A stretch of 64,000 nucleotides of DNA from Granulicella sp. 5B5 (GCF_014083945.1 NZ_CP046444.1:186001-250000); one strand, 5' to 3'; shown: positions 52,709-61,641, counted from the stretch's first letter. Program-made: numbers and translations. Notes: generated from the letters alone by a model not told the origin.

Positions 52709-54118
52709 CTAATGCAGCTTATAAGCCACCGCAGGCTCCGCCACCGGCCCAGGACTCTTCGGCGCCTCCATCGTCACCGCACCTTCCAGCCCCTTGCCCT
52801 GCACGTTATACGTCTGCAGCAGCGGCCCTTCCAGCCCGGTCACATGGATGTTCTTCAGCTCCACATGCCGCATGTTCGCCAGCGTGATCCCTTTCCTGCA
52901 CGTCCCGGTCACGTTAATCAGCGCAAATCCATCCACCGGCTTCTCCGGATTCACCGCCGCTCCATCCACCAGCACCGGGCAATCATGCAACACCACGTTG
53001 CTGATCCGCACATTCTTCGCAGTCGGAATCCCCACCAGCCCCGGCACCGGGTCCGGGTCCTGAATCCCGCTGTTCGTAAAGTTGAACCTCAGAAACCCAC
53101 CCTTCAGCCCTGAGGCCTCAAGCCCATCCGCGCTGAAGTCTTCCAGGAACGGCCCTCGCCCCGGCCGGCTCTTGATGTAGATCGCATGGCTCCGTGCGGC
53201 CGTGAACTTGCAGTTCGTAATCTTCACCCGCCTGATCCCCGCCGACGTCTCACTCCCAATCCCGATGCACGCAAAGATCGCATCCGCAAACGTGCAGTTT
53301 GAGATCGTCACATCCTCCGTGGCCTTCCCAATCGTGTACCCCTCTTCACCGCGCCCGCTCTTCAACGAGATGCAGTCATCCCCCGTCGAGATATCGCACC
53401 GATCAATACTCACGCGCTTGCACGAGTCCACATCAATCCCATCGCCATTCCCACCCGTGCTCCGGATCGTCAGGTTCGAGATCGCCACATCCTCGCACTC
53501 CGTCGGATGCACCGACCACATCAGGTGATAGCTCGTCGAAAATCCATCCAGCTTCACTCTCCGGCAACGCATCGGCTCAATCAGCGCCGGATGCCGCAAC
53601 GGACTCTCCTTTCTCGGTCGCCCGCCCAGCGCATCATTGCCCGTAATCTTCCCCGGCCCCACCACACCGGTGTCCTCCGCATCCATCGCATAGATCAGCG
53701 CCACATGCCCCGGAATCCACTTGCCCTCCCACCGCACCTCGCTCACTGGATAGTCGTCGAAATCCCCGCTCCCCACCAGCTCCGCACCCTGCTCCAGCCG
53801 CAGCATCACCTTCGACCGCAACTGAATCGCCCCCGTCAAATACTTTCCCGCAGGCACCGCCACCTCGCCACCACCCAGCACCGCGCACCGGTCCAGAGTC
53901 CTCTGCAGCGCAGTGGTCTCCTTCGCCACACCATCCCCCACCGCACCATAGTCCTTCACATTCAGCTTCAGATCACCCACCGTAGCCACTGCCGCAGGAG
54001 CAGCCACCTGCGTCACAGGAGCCATCGCGCTCAACCTCATCGCCAGCGGTCCTGCCACCACGCCATAACCAACGCTCTGCAAAAAAAGACGCCGCCCCAT
54101 CCGCTTGCTCATACACAT
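52709..54118 (-). CDS. exported GH28-family protein (polygalacturonase-like, altered active site)
   Basis: 469 residues with a Tat-like leader (GRRLFLQSVGYGVVAG). The right-handed beta-helix starts with the pectate-lyase-type VKDYGAVGDGVAKETTALQRTL. Catalytic Asp motifs are partly there (NGDGIDVDS and TGDDCISLK). The conserved GHG that should precede IGSE is replaced: IFACIGIGSETSAG, and the usual RIK is YIKS. So galacturonide hydrolysis is not assured; it may act on another pectic bond or be inactive. Confidence 0.87.
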   Translation of the reverse strand: MCMSKRMGRRLFLQSVGYGVVAGPLAMRLSAMAPVTQVAAPAAVATVGDLKLNVKDYGAVGDGVAKETTALQRTLDRCAVLGGGEVAVPAGKYLTGAIQLRSKVMLRLEQGAELVGSGDFDDYPVSEVRWEGKWIPGHVALIYAMDAEDTGVVGPGKITGNDALGGRPRKESPLRHPALIEPMRCRRVKLDGFSTSYHLMWSVHPTECEDVAISNLTIRSTGGNGDGIDVDSCKRVSIDRCDISTGDDCISLKSGRGEEGYTIGKATEDVTISNCTFADAIFACIGIGSETSAGIRRVKITNCKFTAARSHAIYIKSRPGRGPFLEDFSADGLEASGLKGGFLRFNFTNSGIQDPDPVPGLVGIPTAKNVRISNVVLHDCPVLVDGAAVNPEKPVDGFALINVTGTCRKGITLANMRHVELKNIHVTGLEGPLLQTYNVQGKGLEGAVTMEAPKSPGPVAEPAVAYKLH

Positions 54119-54571
54119 ACCTCGCCCTGAATGGTATCGCTCCGAAGCCTACTAGACTTCTCCGGACTGAATGACAACGAAGGCCGGACAAAATGAAGGC
54201 AGTCCGCAAATCGGACTACCGGAGCTGGGTGCCCCATCTTCGCGACGGCTTCATCGTCGCTAAGGTGGGCTGTAAACCGCCAGGGGATACGCCTCTCTGG
54301 GTGCCCTATGTCTCGCCTTTGAGACATGGGTTCGCAGTACCCATTCATGACAGCTCCACATGCAGCCGGACAGGGAACCAGCCTCGGCTCTTACTTGACA
54401 CACCCGTTACAATGGAAGCAGGGAAATGGACCACTCAAGCTGCCCGGACGCACCCACTCCACGCGCCTGTATAGCCAGCAGGGTATCCACCACTAACCCC
54501 AATCCGCTGCGGATCTTACCCCGCAAAGCGGGGAGGGGTGCCGCAAGCGCCTTCCCGCAGAATCGAGCCTC
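54119..54571. other. repeat-rich non-coding stretch upstream of miaB
   Basis: No gene found. It holds two hairpins with GGGTGCCC lead-ins: GCGACG/CGTCGC (54242-54260) and ATGTCTC/GAGACAT (54308-54327), and the G3 repeat. This may be a fourth dispersed-repeat type, though only these two related copies are seen in the window. Confidence 0.5.
54493..54538 (+). repeat. ATCCGCTGCGGAT-type dispersed repeat, copy G3
   Basis: TAACCCCAATCCGCTGCGG, then ATCTTACCCCGCAAAGCGGG and GAGGGG. The second hairpin is CCCGC.../GCGGG here against CCCC/GGGG in G1 and G2, a compensated change. It lies 34 bases upstream of miaB. Confidence 0.7.
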
Positions 54572-56050
54572 ATGTCCAGGACCTTCTACATCGAAACCTT
54601 CGGCTGCCAGATGAACGCCCACGACTCCGAAAAAGTCGTCGGCACCCTCATCCGCGAAGGCTACCAGCAAGTCGTCGACGAGGCCGAAGCCGGCCTCATC
54701 CTCTACAACACCTGCTCCATCCGCGACAAAGCCGAGCAGAAGGTCTTCCACCGTCTCAACGAGTACAAGCGCCTCCAGGGCGAAGGCAAGCGCTTCGCCG
54801 TCATCGGCTGCGTCGCCCAGCAGGAAGGCGAAAAGATCTTCGAGAAGGCTCCCTACGTCTCCATCGTCGCCGGCAGCTCTTCATACCGCAATCTCCCCGA
54901 GATGCTTCAGCGCCTCGAAGCAGGAGAAACCCGCATCACCGGCCTCGACGACCGGCAGACCGACGAGACCTTCGACACCGAGTTCACCGCGCGCAGCAAC
55001 CCGCATCGCGGTTACATCACCATCATCGAAGGCTGCGACAAGTTCTGCGCCTACTGCGTCGTCCCCTACACACGCGGCAAGGAACGCTCCCGCACCAGCG
55101 CCAGCGTCCTCGCCGAAGCCCAGCGCATCGCCGCCCTCGGCTACACCGAAATCCAACTCCTTGGCCAGAACGTCAACAGCTACGTCGATCCCAGCGGCAA
55201 ACGCAGCTTCGCCGAACTCCTCGCCGCAGTAGGCGAGGTCAACGGCATCCAGCGCGTCCGCTTCACCACCTCGCACCCGCGCCAGTTCACCAAAGACATC
55301 GTGGACGCGATCGACGCCATGCCCGCGCTCTGCGACCACATTCACCTGCCCGTGCAATCCGGCAGCACCAGCGTCCTCAAGGCCATGCAGCGCGAGTACA
55401 CACGCGACTGGTACCTCGAGCGCATCGCCTGGACCAAGGCCGCCAAACGCGATATCTCGCTCACCTCGGACATCATCGTTGGCTTCCCCGGAGAAACCGA
55501 CAAGGACTTCGAGGACACCATCACGCTCCTCGACGAAGTCGGCTACGACGCCATCTACGGCTTCAAGTACTCCCCGCGCCCCAACACCCCGGCGATCCAC
55601 ATGGTCGACAGCATCCCCGAGGAGGTCAAGGTCGAGCGCCTTGCCATCCTCAACGCCCGCCAGCGCGAGATCCAGCGCACCAACTACCAGCGCCACATGA
55701 ACCAGACGATGACCGTCATGGTCGAAGGCCACAACACCGCCCGCAACCAGATCACCGGCCGCAGCTCCCAGAACAAAACCGTCAACTTCACAATGGGTCC
55801 TGCAGCCTTCGCCTTGAACTCCACGGACCTCGCTTTGAAGGGGACGGGCTTCAGCCCGTCCGTTGACTCGCCTCAGAAGGAAGGGGCTTCAGCCCCGGAG
55901 GGAACGTTGCCAAAGCCAGGCAGCTACATCGACGTCCGCATCACGCAGGTCTTCCCCAACTCCCTCGTCGGCGAAGCCATCGCCCCCGCCATCGCCCCAT
56001 CACCAGCTCTGCTAGCCCAGCAAGCCCTGAACGCCCGCATCACCGCCTAG
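54572..56050 (+). CDS. miaB: tRNA-2-methylthio-N6-dimethylallyladenosine synthase with an in-frame repeat insertion
   Basis: 492 residues. UPF0004 domain: YIETFGCQMN, NTCSIRDKAEQK and VIGCVAQQEG carry the three Cys of the auxiliary cluster. Radical SAM: IIEGCDKFCAYCVVPYTRGKE. The TRAM domain spans about residues 385-475. It methylthiolates i6A37 in tRNA. Residues 421-448 are encoded by an 84-bp copy of the two-hairpin repeat, in frame and without stops, between NFTMGPAAFALNSTDL and PGSYIDVRITQ; other MiaB proteins join these strands by a short loop. The enzyme is probably still functional as the core is intact. Confidence 0.94.
   Translation: MSRTFYIETFGCQMNAHDSEKVVGTLIREGYQQVVDEAEAGLILYNTCSIRDKAEQKVFHRLNEYKRLQGEGKRFAVIGCVAQQEGEKIFEKAPYVSIVAGSSSYRNLPEMLQRLEAGETRITGLDDRQTDETFDTEFTARSNPHRGYITIIEGCDKFCAYCVVPYTRGKERSRTSASVLAEAQRIAALGYTEIQLLGQNVNSYVDPSGKRSFAELLAAVGEVNGIQRVRFTTSHPRQFTKDIVDAIDAMPALCDHIHLPVQSGSTSVLKAMQREYTRDWYLERIAWTKAAKRDISLTSDIIVGFPGETDKDFEDTITLLDEVGYDAIYGFKYSPRPNTPAIHMVDSIPEEVKVERLAILNARQREIQRTNYQRHMNQTMTVMVEGHNTARNQITGRSSQNKTVNFTMGPAAFALNSTDLALKGTGFSPSVDSPQKEGASAPEGTLPKPGSYIDVRITQVFPNSLVGEAIAPAIAPSPALLAQQALNARITA
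55832..55916 (+). repeat. two-hairpin dispersed repeat, copy E7, inside miaB
   Basis: Starts GCTTTG and ends CAAAGC (6-bp terminal inverted repeat). Hairpin A GACGGGCT/AGCCCGTC, hairpin B GGGGCTTCAGCCCC, tail GGAGGGAA. The first 30 bases are identical to copy E3 at 24804. It is translated in miaB as ALKGTGFSPS...EGASAPEGTLPK. Confidence 0.85.
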
Positions 56051-56109
56051 CTTTTTACTCCCTACTCCCTACTCCCTATTCCCTCGCACTTCAGCGTTAC
56101 ACTACCAAC

Positions 56110-56643
56110 ATGCACCTCCCCGGATTCAAGCCCGAGCCCGAAACCAAGGCCGCCGAAGCCGAGGTCGAGGTTCGCATCCGCGGCCTGATGATGGACCCCT
56201 CCACCCGTCAGCCCATCGTCGTACTCAACGACCTCGCCGGCGAGATCGTCCTGCCCATCTGGGTCGGCCTCTTTGAAGCCAACGCCATCGCACTCGAGAT
56301 CGAAAAAGCCAGCACACCGCGCCCCATGACGCATGATCTCCTGCGCTCGGCCATCCATGGCCTCAACGCCCGCGTCACGCGTGTCGTCGTCGGTTCGCTC
56401 CGCGAAGACACCTTCCACGCCACCATCTGGATGGACCAGGGCGGGGAACTCGTCGCCCTCGACGCGCGCCCCTCCGACGCCATCGCCCTCGCTCTCCGCA
56501 GCGACTGCCCCATCTTCATCTCGCAGCAGGTCTTCGACCACGCCCGCCGTGCCGCCGACGGTGCCACCAACCTCAGCCCCGAAGACCTCCGCCGCTGGCT
56601 CGAAAGCCTCAACGACGACGAGATGGGCCGCTACAAGATGTAA
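56110..56643 (+). CDS. bifunctional nuclease (BFN/DUF151) family protein
   Basis: 177 residues with the DUF151 core VEVRIRGLMMDPSTRQPIVV, LPIWVGLFEANAIALEIE, RPMTHDLLRSAI, LDARPSDAIALALRSDCPIF, and a short acidic tail. Members in plants have RNase/DNase activity, in bacteria they are conserved with unclear roles. It starts 59 bases after miaB and could share a transcript with it. Confidence 0.9.
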   Translation: MHLPGFKPEPETKAAEAEVEVRIRGLMMDPSTRQPIVVLNDLAGEIVLPIWVGLFEANAIALEIEKASTPRPMTHDLLRSAIHGLNARVTRVVVGSLREDTFHATIWMDQGGELVALDARPSDAIALALRSDCPIFISQQVFDHARRAADGATNLSPEDLRRWLESLNDDEMGRYKM

Positions 56644-56727
56644 GCCATCCGGCGCTACGCACTCCCTGTCGCCTTCGCTTTTCTTGTCTGTCATTCCCGA
56701 AGGGAATCTGCTTTTGTTCGAAGCCTG

Positions 56728-57867
56728 ATGCGCAATTCGCTCTTACGCCTGCTCTTTCACTGCATCCGGGCACTCCGTCCGCGCGCCCACACTACCTCGC
56801 CTACATTTCTCATCCTGCAGTACCGCATCCCGCTAGGCTGCTGCGTCCACGCCACACCCATCTACGCAGCGCTCAAAGCTGCTTATCCAGACTGCACCAT
56901 CATCGTCGCTACCCGCGGCCTCGGCCACTCTGTTCTGCAGCACGACCCGCACATCGACCACCTGCTCGATACTCCTGACCCCGGCAAAACTCTCCGCGGG
57001 CTCAACCACCACGCACTGCTCCTGCGCGACAAGCTCCGTTCCCTCAATCTTCACCCCACGCAGATCCTGCAGGACGCCTCCAACCGCCGCGGCACCCTCG
57101 CACTCTTCGCTCTGCTCCTCCGCCTCGCTCCCACCAAAGGCTTCGCAGATATACCCAAGCTCTACGACACGCACCTCGTTTACGACCCCACCCGCAGCCT
57201 CATCGACAACAACCTCCGCCTCGTCGATGACGCAACAACACACCCCGGGCCCGCCGTCTACTTCACCACCGACGACCTCGCAGCCGCACGCTCGCTGCTG
57301 CATGTAGCCAACCCGCACGCACATCCCATCACAGCCTTCGTCGTGCAGGGCAGCGGCGCACAACCCAACAACTGGCACGACGACCGCTTCGCCGCCCTCA
57401 TCCGTCACGTCGAATCCGTCGGCCACCGCACCGTCTTCCTCGGCACCCACGCAGAGGCCGACACGATCAACCGCATCTGCTCGCTCGCCAACTCACACGG
57501 CCATAGCCTCGCCGGCCGCACCACCATACCCCAACTCGCCGCTTTGCTCTGCCTCTGCGACGCGCTCGTCACAGTCGACACCGGAACACTCCACGTCGGC
57601 CGCGCTGCACAGGTGCCCACCGTCGTTCTGGCTCCCACTTGGCAACCCGCCATCGAGTGGCTCCCACTCACCGTCCCCAACGCCATCGTCCTGCGCGGCC
57701 CCGACAACTTCCTCGCCCACGCCGACATCCCCAGCGACTACCGCCTCGACGAGATCACCGTCGAAGCTGCCATCGCCGCCTTCACCCAGCTTGACAACCA
57801 CTTCCCACCATCCACCCACGCGCACGAACAGCGTATCGCCCGCCTGCTCTCCAACACACGCAGCTAG
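56728..57867 (+). CDS. glycosyltransferase family 9 (heptosyltransferase-like)
   Basis: 379 residues. The N-terminal domain has FLILQYRIPLGCCVHATPIYAAL (usual lead: GDxxxxxP) and the C-terminal domain has AFVVQGSGAQPNNWHDDRFA and LVTVDTGTLHVGRAAQVPTVVLA, the ADP-heptose-type binding region. Such enzymes add sugars to the lipopolysaccharide core. Its stop codon shares bases with that of convergent aroA (CTAG). The function is inferred from family only. Confidence 0.88.
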   Translation: MRNSLLRLLFHCIRALRPRAHTTSPTFLILQYRIPLGCCVHATPIYAALKAAYPDCTIIVATRGLGHSVLQHDPHIDHLLDTPDPGKTLRGLNHHALLLRDKLRSLNLHPTQILQDASNRRGTLALFALLLRLAPTKGFADIPKLYDTHLVYDPTRSLIDNNLRLVDDATTHPGPAVYFTTDDLAAARSLLHVANPHAHPITAFVVQGSGAQPNNWHDDRFAALIRHVESVGHRTVFLGTHAEADTINRICSLANSHGHSLAGRTTIPQLAALLCLCDALVTVDTGTLHVGRAAQVPTVVLAPTWQPAIEWLPLTVPNAIVLRGPDNFLAHADIPSDYRLDEITVEAAIAAFTQLDNHFPPSTHAHEQRIARLLSNTRS

Positions 57868-59183
57868 CGAATCGCCAGCTCATCCAGCCATGTAAAGAAC
57901 TCCGGAAACGACACGCTAGCCGCCTCAGCCCCACGAATCTCCGTCTCGCCTTCAGCCCTTAGCGCCGCAATCGAAAACGCCATCGTAATCCGATGATCGA
58001 GCCCCGAGTCGATCACGCCGCCCCGCAGCGTCTGTCCGCCGGGAATATCCATTCCATCCTCGTGCTCGGTCACCTCAGCGCCCATCGCGCGCAGGTTCTT
58101 CACCACCAGCGCAATGCGGTCGCTCTCCTTCACACGCAGCTCCTTCGCATCGCGTATCTTCACCCCGTTCTCGGTATACGGAGCGATCGCCGCAATCACC
58201 GGCAGCTCATCAATCAGCTGCGCAGCCAGCGCACCGGAGATATCCATCCCCTTCAGCTTCCCGCTGCGGTTCACCTGGATCGTCCCCACCATCTCGCCGT
58301 GTTGCTCCTCCACATTCAGCACCTTGATCTTGCCGCCCATGCCAGTAATCACATCCAGCAAAGAGGCCCGTGTCGGATTCATCCCCAGCGCATCCAGCAC
58401 CACGTTGGAATCTTCAAACAGCAGCGCTGCGCAGAGAAAGAACGCCGCCGAAGACATGTCCCCCGGCACCGTCGCATCAATCGCATGCAGCGACTGCCCG
58501 CCTACAATCGACAGCCGGTCATTCTCACGCGTCAGCGTCGCACCAAACGCACGCAGCGCATGTTCAGAATGGTCACGCGTCCGAATCTTCTCAGCAATCG
58601 AAGTCGTACCCTTCGCCTGCAACCCTGCGAATAGCACCGCAGTCTTCACCTGCGCACTCGCAATCGGCGTCTCGAAATCAATAGCCTTCAACTCACCGCC
58701 GCGAATAATCATCGGAGCATGTCCGTCAGTCAGCTCAATCCGCGCTCCCATCTTCTCCAGCGGTCCACGAATCCGCTCCATCGGACGCACCGTCAGAGAC
58801 TCATCCCCCACAAACCGATACACCTCACCCTGTGCAGCCACCAGCCCCGCCAGCATCCGCATCGTCGAACCCGAGTTACCACAATCAAGGTCACCCTTCG
58901 GCTGCGCCAGCACGCCACCGGTGCCGGTCACAGAGATCACCTTGCCCGCCGTCTCCACCTTCGCGCCCATCGCCGCCATGCAGCCCAGCGAGCTGTGCGG
59001 GTCGGCTCCCGTCGAAAAGTTCGACAGTCGCGACGTCCCCTCCGCAAACCCTGCCAGCATGGCATAGCGGTGCGAGATCGACTTATCGCCCGGCAGCATC
59101 AGCGAGCCGCGAAAGCTCCGCGCCGGTCGAACAACTTGCGTAATGGAAGCAGCAGAAGAGGTGTCGTGCATAGTAGAAGCCAT
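57864..59183 (-). CDS. aroA: 3-phosphoshikimate 1-carboxyvinyltransferase (EPSP synthase)
   Basis: 439 residues. MLPGDKSISHRYAMLAGFAEG holds the phosphate-contact Lys-Ser and CGNSGSTMRMLAGL the shikimate site. Further signatures are IRGPLEKMGA, KTAVLFAGLQAKG, and RVKESDRIALV with the Lys-Glu-Ser-Asp-Arg set near the C-terminus. GNSGSTMRM differs from the GNAGTAMRPL of class I enzymes and looks class-II-like, which are often glyphosate tolerant; this is a prediction. Start at 59183 or the ATG 4 codons in. Makes EPSP for chorismate. Confidence 0.95.
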   Translation of the reverse strand: MASTMHDTSSAASITQVVRPARSFRGSLMLPGDKSISHRYAMLAGFAEGTSRLSNFSTGADPHSSLGCMAAMGAKVETAGKVISVTGTGGVLAQPKGDLDCGNSGSTMRMLAGLVAAQGEVYRFVGDESLTVRPMERIRGPLEKMGARIELTDGHAPMIIRGGELKAIDFETPIASAQVKTAVLFAGLQAKGTTSIAEKIRTRDHSEHALRAFGATLTRENDRLSIVGGQSLHAIDATVPGDMSSAAFFLCAALLFEDSNVVLDALGMNPTRASLLDVITGMGGKIKVLNVEEQHGEMVGTIQVNRSGKLKGMDISGALAAQLIDELPVIAAIAPYTENGVKIRDAKELRVKESDRIALVVKNLRAMGAEVTEHEDGMDIPGGQTLRGGVIDSGLDHRITMAFSIAALRAEGETEIRGAEAASVSFPEFFTWLDELAIR

Positions 59184-59235
59184 ACATCTATTTTAGCGTC
59201 TCTATCCTCTATCCTCTCTTCACTATCCCCTGCCT

Positions 59236-59799
59236 CTAGTGTCCCGGCGGGTTCTCAGGGAAGATCCGAATGTCCGCCACGCCGCGATACCGCTCGGCAT
59301 AGTCCATGCCATAGCCGATCACAAACCGGTTCGGAATCTGGAAGCACGTATAGTCGGACTCGATTGGCACTAGCCGCCGCTCCGGTTTATCCAGACACGT
59401 TGCAATCTTCAAGCTCGCAGGCTTGTGCTGCAGCATCAAACCGCGCAGATAGCTTAGCGTCAGTCCCGTATCGAGGATGTCCTCCACCAGGATCACATGC
59501 TTGCCTTCAATCGGGTTGTCGATGTCTTTGATCAACTTCACCGCGCCACTCGACACACGCGCGCGCCCATAACTCGATACCGCCACGAAGTCGAACGTAT
59601 TGTCCACCTCAATCGACCGCGCCAGGTCCGCCAGAAAGATCGCCGCGCCCTTCAGCACTCCGATCAGCACAACCGTGTGCCCTTTGTAGTCCTCCGAGAT
59701 CTGTTTCCCAATCGCCTTCACACGCTCGGCAATCTGGTCGGTAGAGAAAAGAACATCCATGGTTTGCGGGTCAACGTACGGGGGCAGGGAAGTAGCCAT
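59236..59799 (-). CDS. hpt: hypoxanthine phosphoribosyltransferase
   Basis: 187 residues from the ATG at 59799. The PRPP-binding motif is VILVEDILDTGLTL, the pyrophosphate loop is IGVLKGAAIFLADLARSI, and FVIGYGMDYAERYR is the C-terminal base-binding segment. It salvages hypoxanthine and guanine to IMP and GMP. An internal ATG (MDVLFSTDQIAERV) is also a family-typical start. Follows aroA's upstream region on the same strand by 52 bases, so hpt-aroA may be an operon. Confidence 0.95.
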   Translation of the reverse strand: MATSLPPYVDPQTMDVLFSTDQIAERVKAIGKQISEDYKGHTVVLIGVLKGAAIFLADLARSIEVDNTFDFVAVSSYGRARVSSGAVKLIKDIDNPIEGKHVILVEDILDTGLTLSYLRGLMLQHKPASLKIATCLDKPERRLVPIESDYTCFQIPNRFVIGYGMDYAERYRGVADIRIFPENPPGH

Positions 59800-59885
59800 G
59801 CGCTCAGAGTACCGCGCCACCCTGCTCCTTCGCCAAACTTCCGCTGAGGAAAACCCGTCCCAACAAGCTCGCCCCCGCCACAGAT

Positions 59886-59942
59886 GTGTCATCTCGACCG
59901 GAGTCCGCGTTCTTTGCGGACGCAGCGGAGAGACCTGCTTCT
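59886..59942 (+). repeat. variable-stem dispersed repeat, copy F4
   Basis: TGTCATCTCGACCGGA, then stem GTCCGC (59903-59908) with GCGGAC (59916-59921), then GCAGCGGAGAGACCTGC. It sits in the divergent gap between hpt and the Lgt-like gene. Confidence 0.72.
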
Positions 59943-59992
59943 CTGAACCACCAATGCTCCCTCGCGCAACAACCTCTATACTGAAAGACTGA

Positions 59993-60865
59993 ATGTACCC
60001 TTACATCCATCTAGGCTCCTTCCACATCGGCACCTTCGGTCTTCTTCTCTGGCTTGCCGCGGTCTTTGCGACCATCGTTCTCTACCGCAACTTTGAGCGC
60101 CACGGCGTCGACACCGACGCCCTCAACGTCGTCACCATCGTCGTCCTCGCCGGCATCCTCGGCGCCAAGCTTTGGCACGAGCTCCAGGACCCCCGCGCAC
60201 TCGTTATCGCCTGGCACCAGATCCTGCTCCCCGGCCTCGCGCATCCCATCGACATCATCCGAGGCTTCCTCGCCTGGTTCGCCGCCGGCTTCGCCTGGTA
60301 CGGAGGCCTCCTCGCCGGCATCGCCGCTCTCTACTGGCAGGGAAGCATCGCCCGCTTCAAAGGCCCTGCAGAAAACATCCCAGGCCCGCGTCTCGGCGGC
60401 CTCCGCATGTTGGATCTCGCCGCCCCCGCCACGGCCCTCGGCTACGGCATCGGCCGCATCGGCTGCCTCACCTCCGGCGACGGTGACTACGGCATCAACA
60501 CCACGCTCCCCTGGGGCGTTCACATGGCCAAGGATGCCCTCGTCCCGCCCACGCCCCCCGACGCCCTCGTCCAGCCCACGCCCGTCTACGAGCTCCTCTT
60601 CTCGCTCCTCGTCTTCTGGATTCTCTGGAAGCTCGGCAAGACCAACAAGCCCGTCGGCTGGATGACAGGCCTCTACCTCATCCTCTCCGGCATCGGCCGC
60701 TTCCTCGTCGAGTTCGTCCGCATCAACCCCAAGCTCTACTGGGGCATGTCGAACGCTCAGGTCGCCGCCATCGGCAGCATCCTCCTCGGCATCCTTGCCA
60801 TGCTCTGGTCAGCCAGAGTCAACAAGCCCTGGAACCCCTCACAAACCCAAAGAACAGAAGCCTGA
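59993..60865 (+). CDS. prolipoprotein diacylglyceryl transferase (Lgt)-family protein, divergent
   Basis: 290 residues with seven predicted membrane helices. The core Lgt Arg motif is present as GYGIGRIGCLTSGDGDYG, and the C-terminal GIGRFLVEFVRINP matches the second Arg segment. The conserved His of the HGG motif (essential in E. coli Lgt) is Tyr103 (FAWYGGLLAG), and the Asn after GRIG is Cys. So it may be a divergent Lgt or a paralogue with another substrate. Whether a second canonical Lgt exists elsewhere in the genome is unknown. Confidence 0.85.
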   Translation: MYPYIHLGSFHIGTFGLLLWLAAVFATIVLYRNFERHGVDTDALNVVTIVVLAGILGAKLWHELQDPRALVIAWHQILLPGLAHPIDIIRGFLAWFAAGFAWYGGLLAGIAALYWQGSIARFKGPAENIPGPRLGGLRMLDLAAPATALGYGIGRIGCLTSGDGDYGINTTLPWGVHMAKDALVPPTPPDALVQPTPVYELLFSLLVFWILWKLGKTNKPVGWMTGLYLILSGIGRFLVEFVRINPKLYWGMSNAQVAAIGSILLGILAMLWSARVNKPWNPSQTQRTEA

Positions 60866-60930
60866 TCCACACAAGGGTGCCGTGGCGAAACTTAACTAAC
60901 GTCGCGCCCTTTGCGGGAGCGCTTTCGCTC

Positions 60931-61641
60931 TTACAACCGCCGCAAAAACGCCTTCGCCAACTCCAGTTCCGGAAACAACCGCTCCTCCGCCTGGAACTCC
61001 CGCGAGTGCACACACCGCCGCCCTGCGCGCACCGTCACCGGATGCTTCAAATGCAGCATCTCGTGATACAGCAAGTACTCAATCGCATATCTCGGCGTCC
61101 CCGGCCTGTCGAACACGCGGCTCACCACGATCGTATTGTGCGCCGCATCATAGTGCCCTAGCATCCGCTTGGCGACATGCGCGCTCCACGTCAGCGTCGG
61201 CCTTCCTAGTAGCCCATGGAAGAACCTGCGGTTCACCGACTCGAACACCTCATCCAGGTCATACAAATGGCCCTGCGGCGAGGTCAACACCTTCCGCCCG
61301 CGGTCCTGCCGTATCCGCTCCGCCTGCTTTGACACCGCCTCAGACTGTGTATACCGCCGGTACCTGTCCGCAAACACCGGCTCAATCGGCTTCCTGTAAA
61401 GCTTGGCTAACAGGATGTGTGCAATCGCACGATGCACGCTCTCCGGCGCATGTTCCAGCAGATCGCTCAACCGCACAATCAGCTTCCCCTCACGCAGCCG
61501 GATCGTCGTATTCAAACTCGTAAACCGCCGAAACCTGATCTCCAGTCCCGGCATAGGAGCGCGCGGCCTCAACCCGCGATACTCCTCGGCAAACACCGCA
61601 TAGATCGGCTCAGACACAACTGGAAGTGCGATACGTGGCAC
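60931..61641 (-). CDS. SprT-like zinc metallopeptidase domain protein
   Basis: 236 residues from a GTG; an ATG 29 codons in is an alternative. The zinc motif is YHEMLHLKHP (HExxH), near residue 195, with the second His in VHSREF. The middle SVNRRFFHGLLGRPTLTWS is typical of SprT/YgjP proteins. It is cytosolic, with no signal peptide. Substrates are not known; eukaryotic relatives cut DNA-protein crosslinks. Confidence 0.85.
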   Translation of the reverse strand: MPRIALPVVSEPIYAVFAEEYRGLRPRAPMPGLEIRFRRFTSLNTTIRLREGKLIVRLSDLLEHAPESVHRAIAHILLAKLYRKPIEPVFADRYRRYTQSEAVSKQAERIRQDRGRKVLTSPQGHLYDLDEVFESVNRRFFHGLLGRPTLTWSAHVAKRMLGHYDAAHNTIVVSRVFDRPGTPRYAIEYLLYHEMLHLKHPVTVRAGRRCVHSREFQAEERLFPELELAKAFLRRL

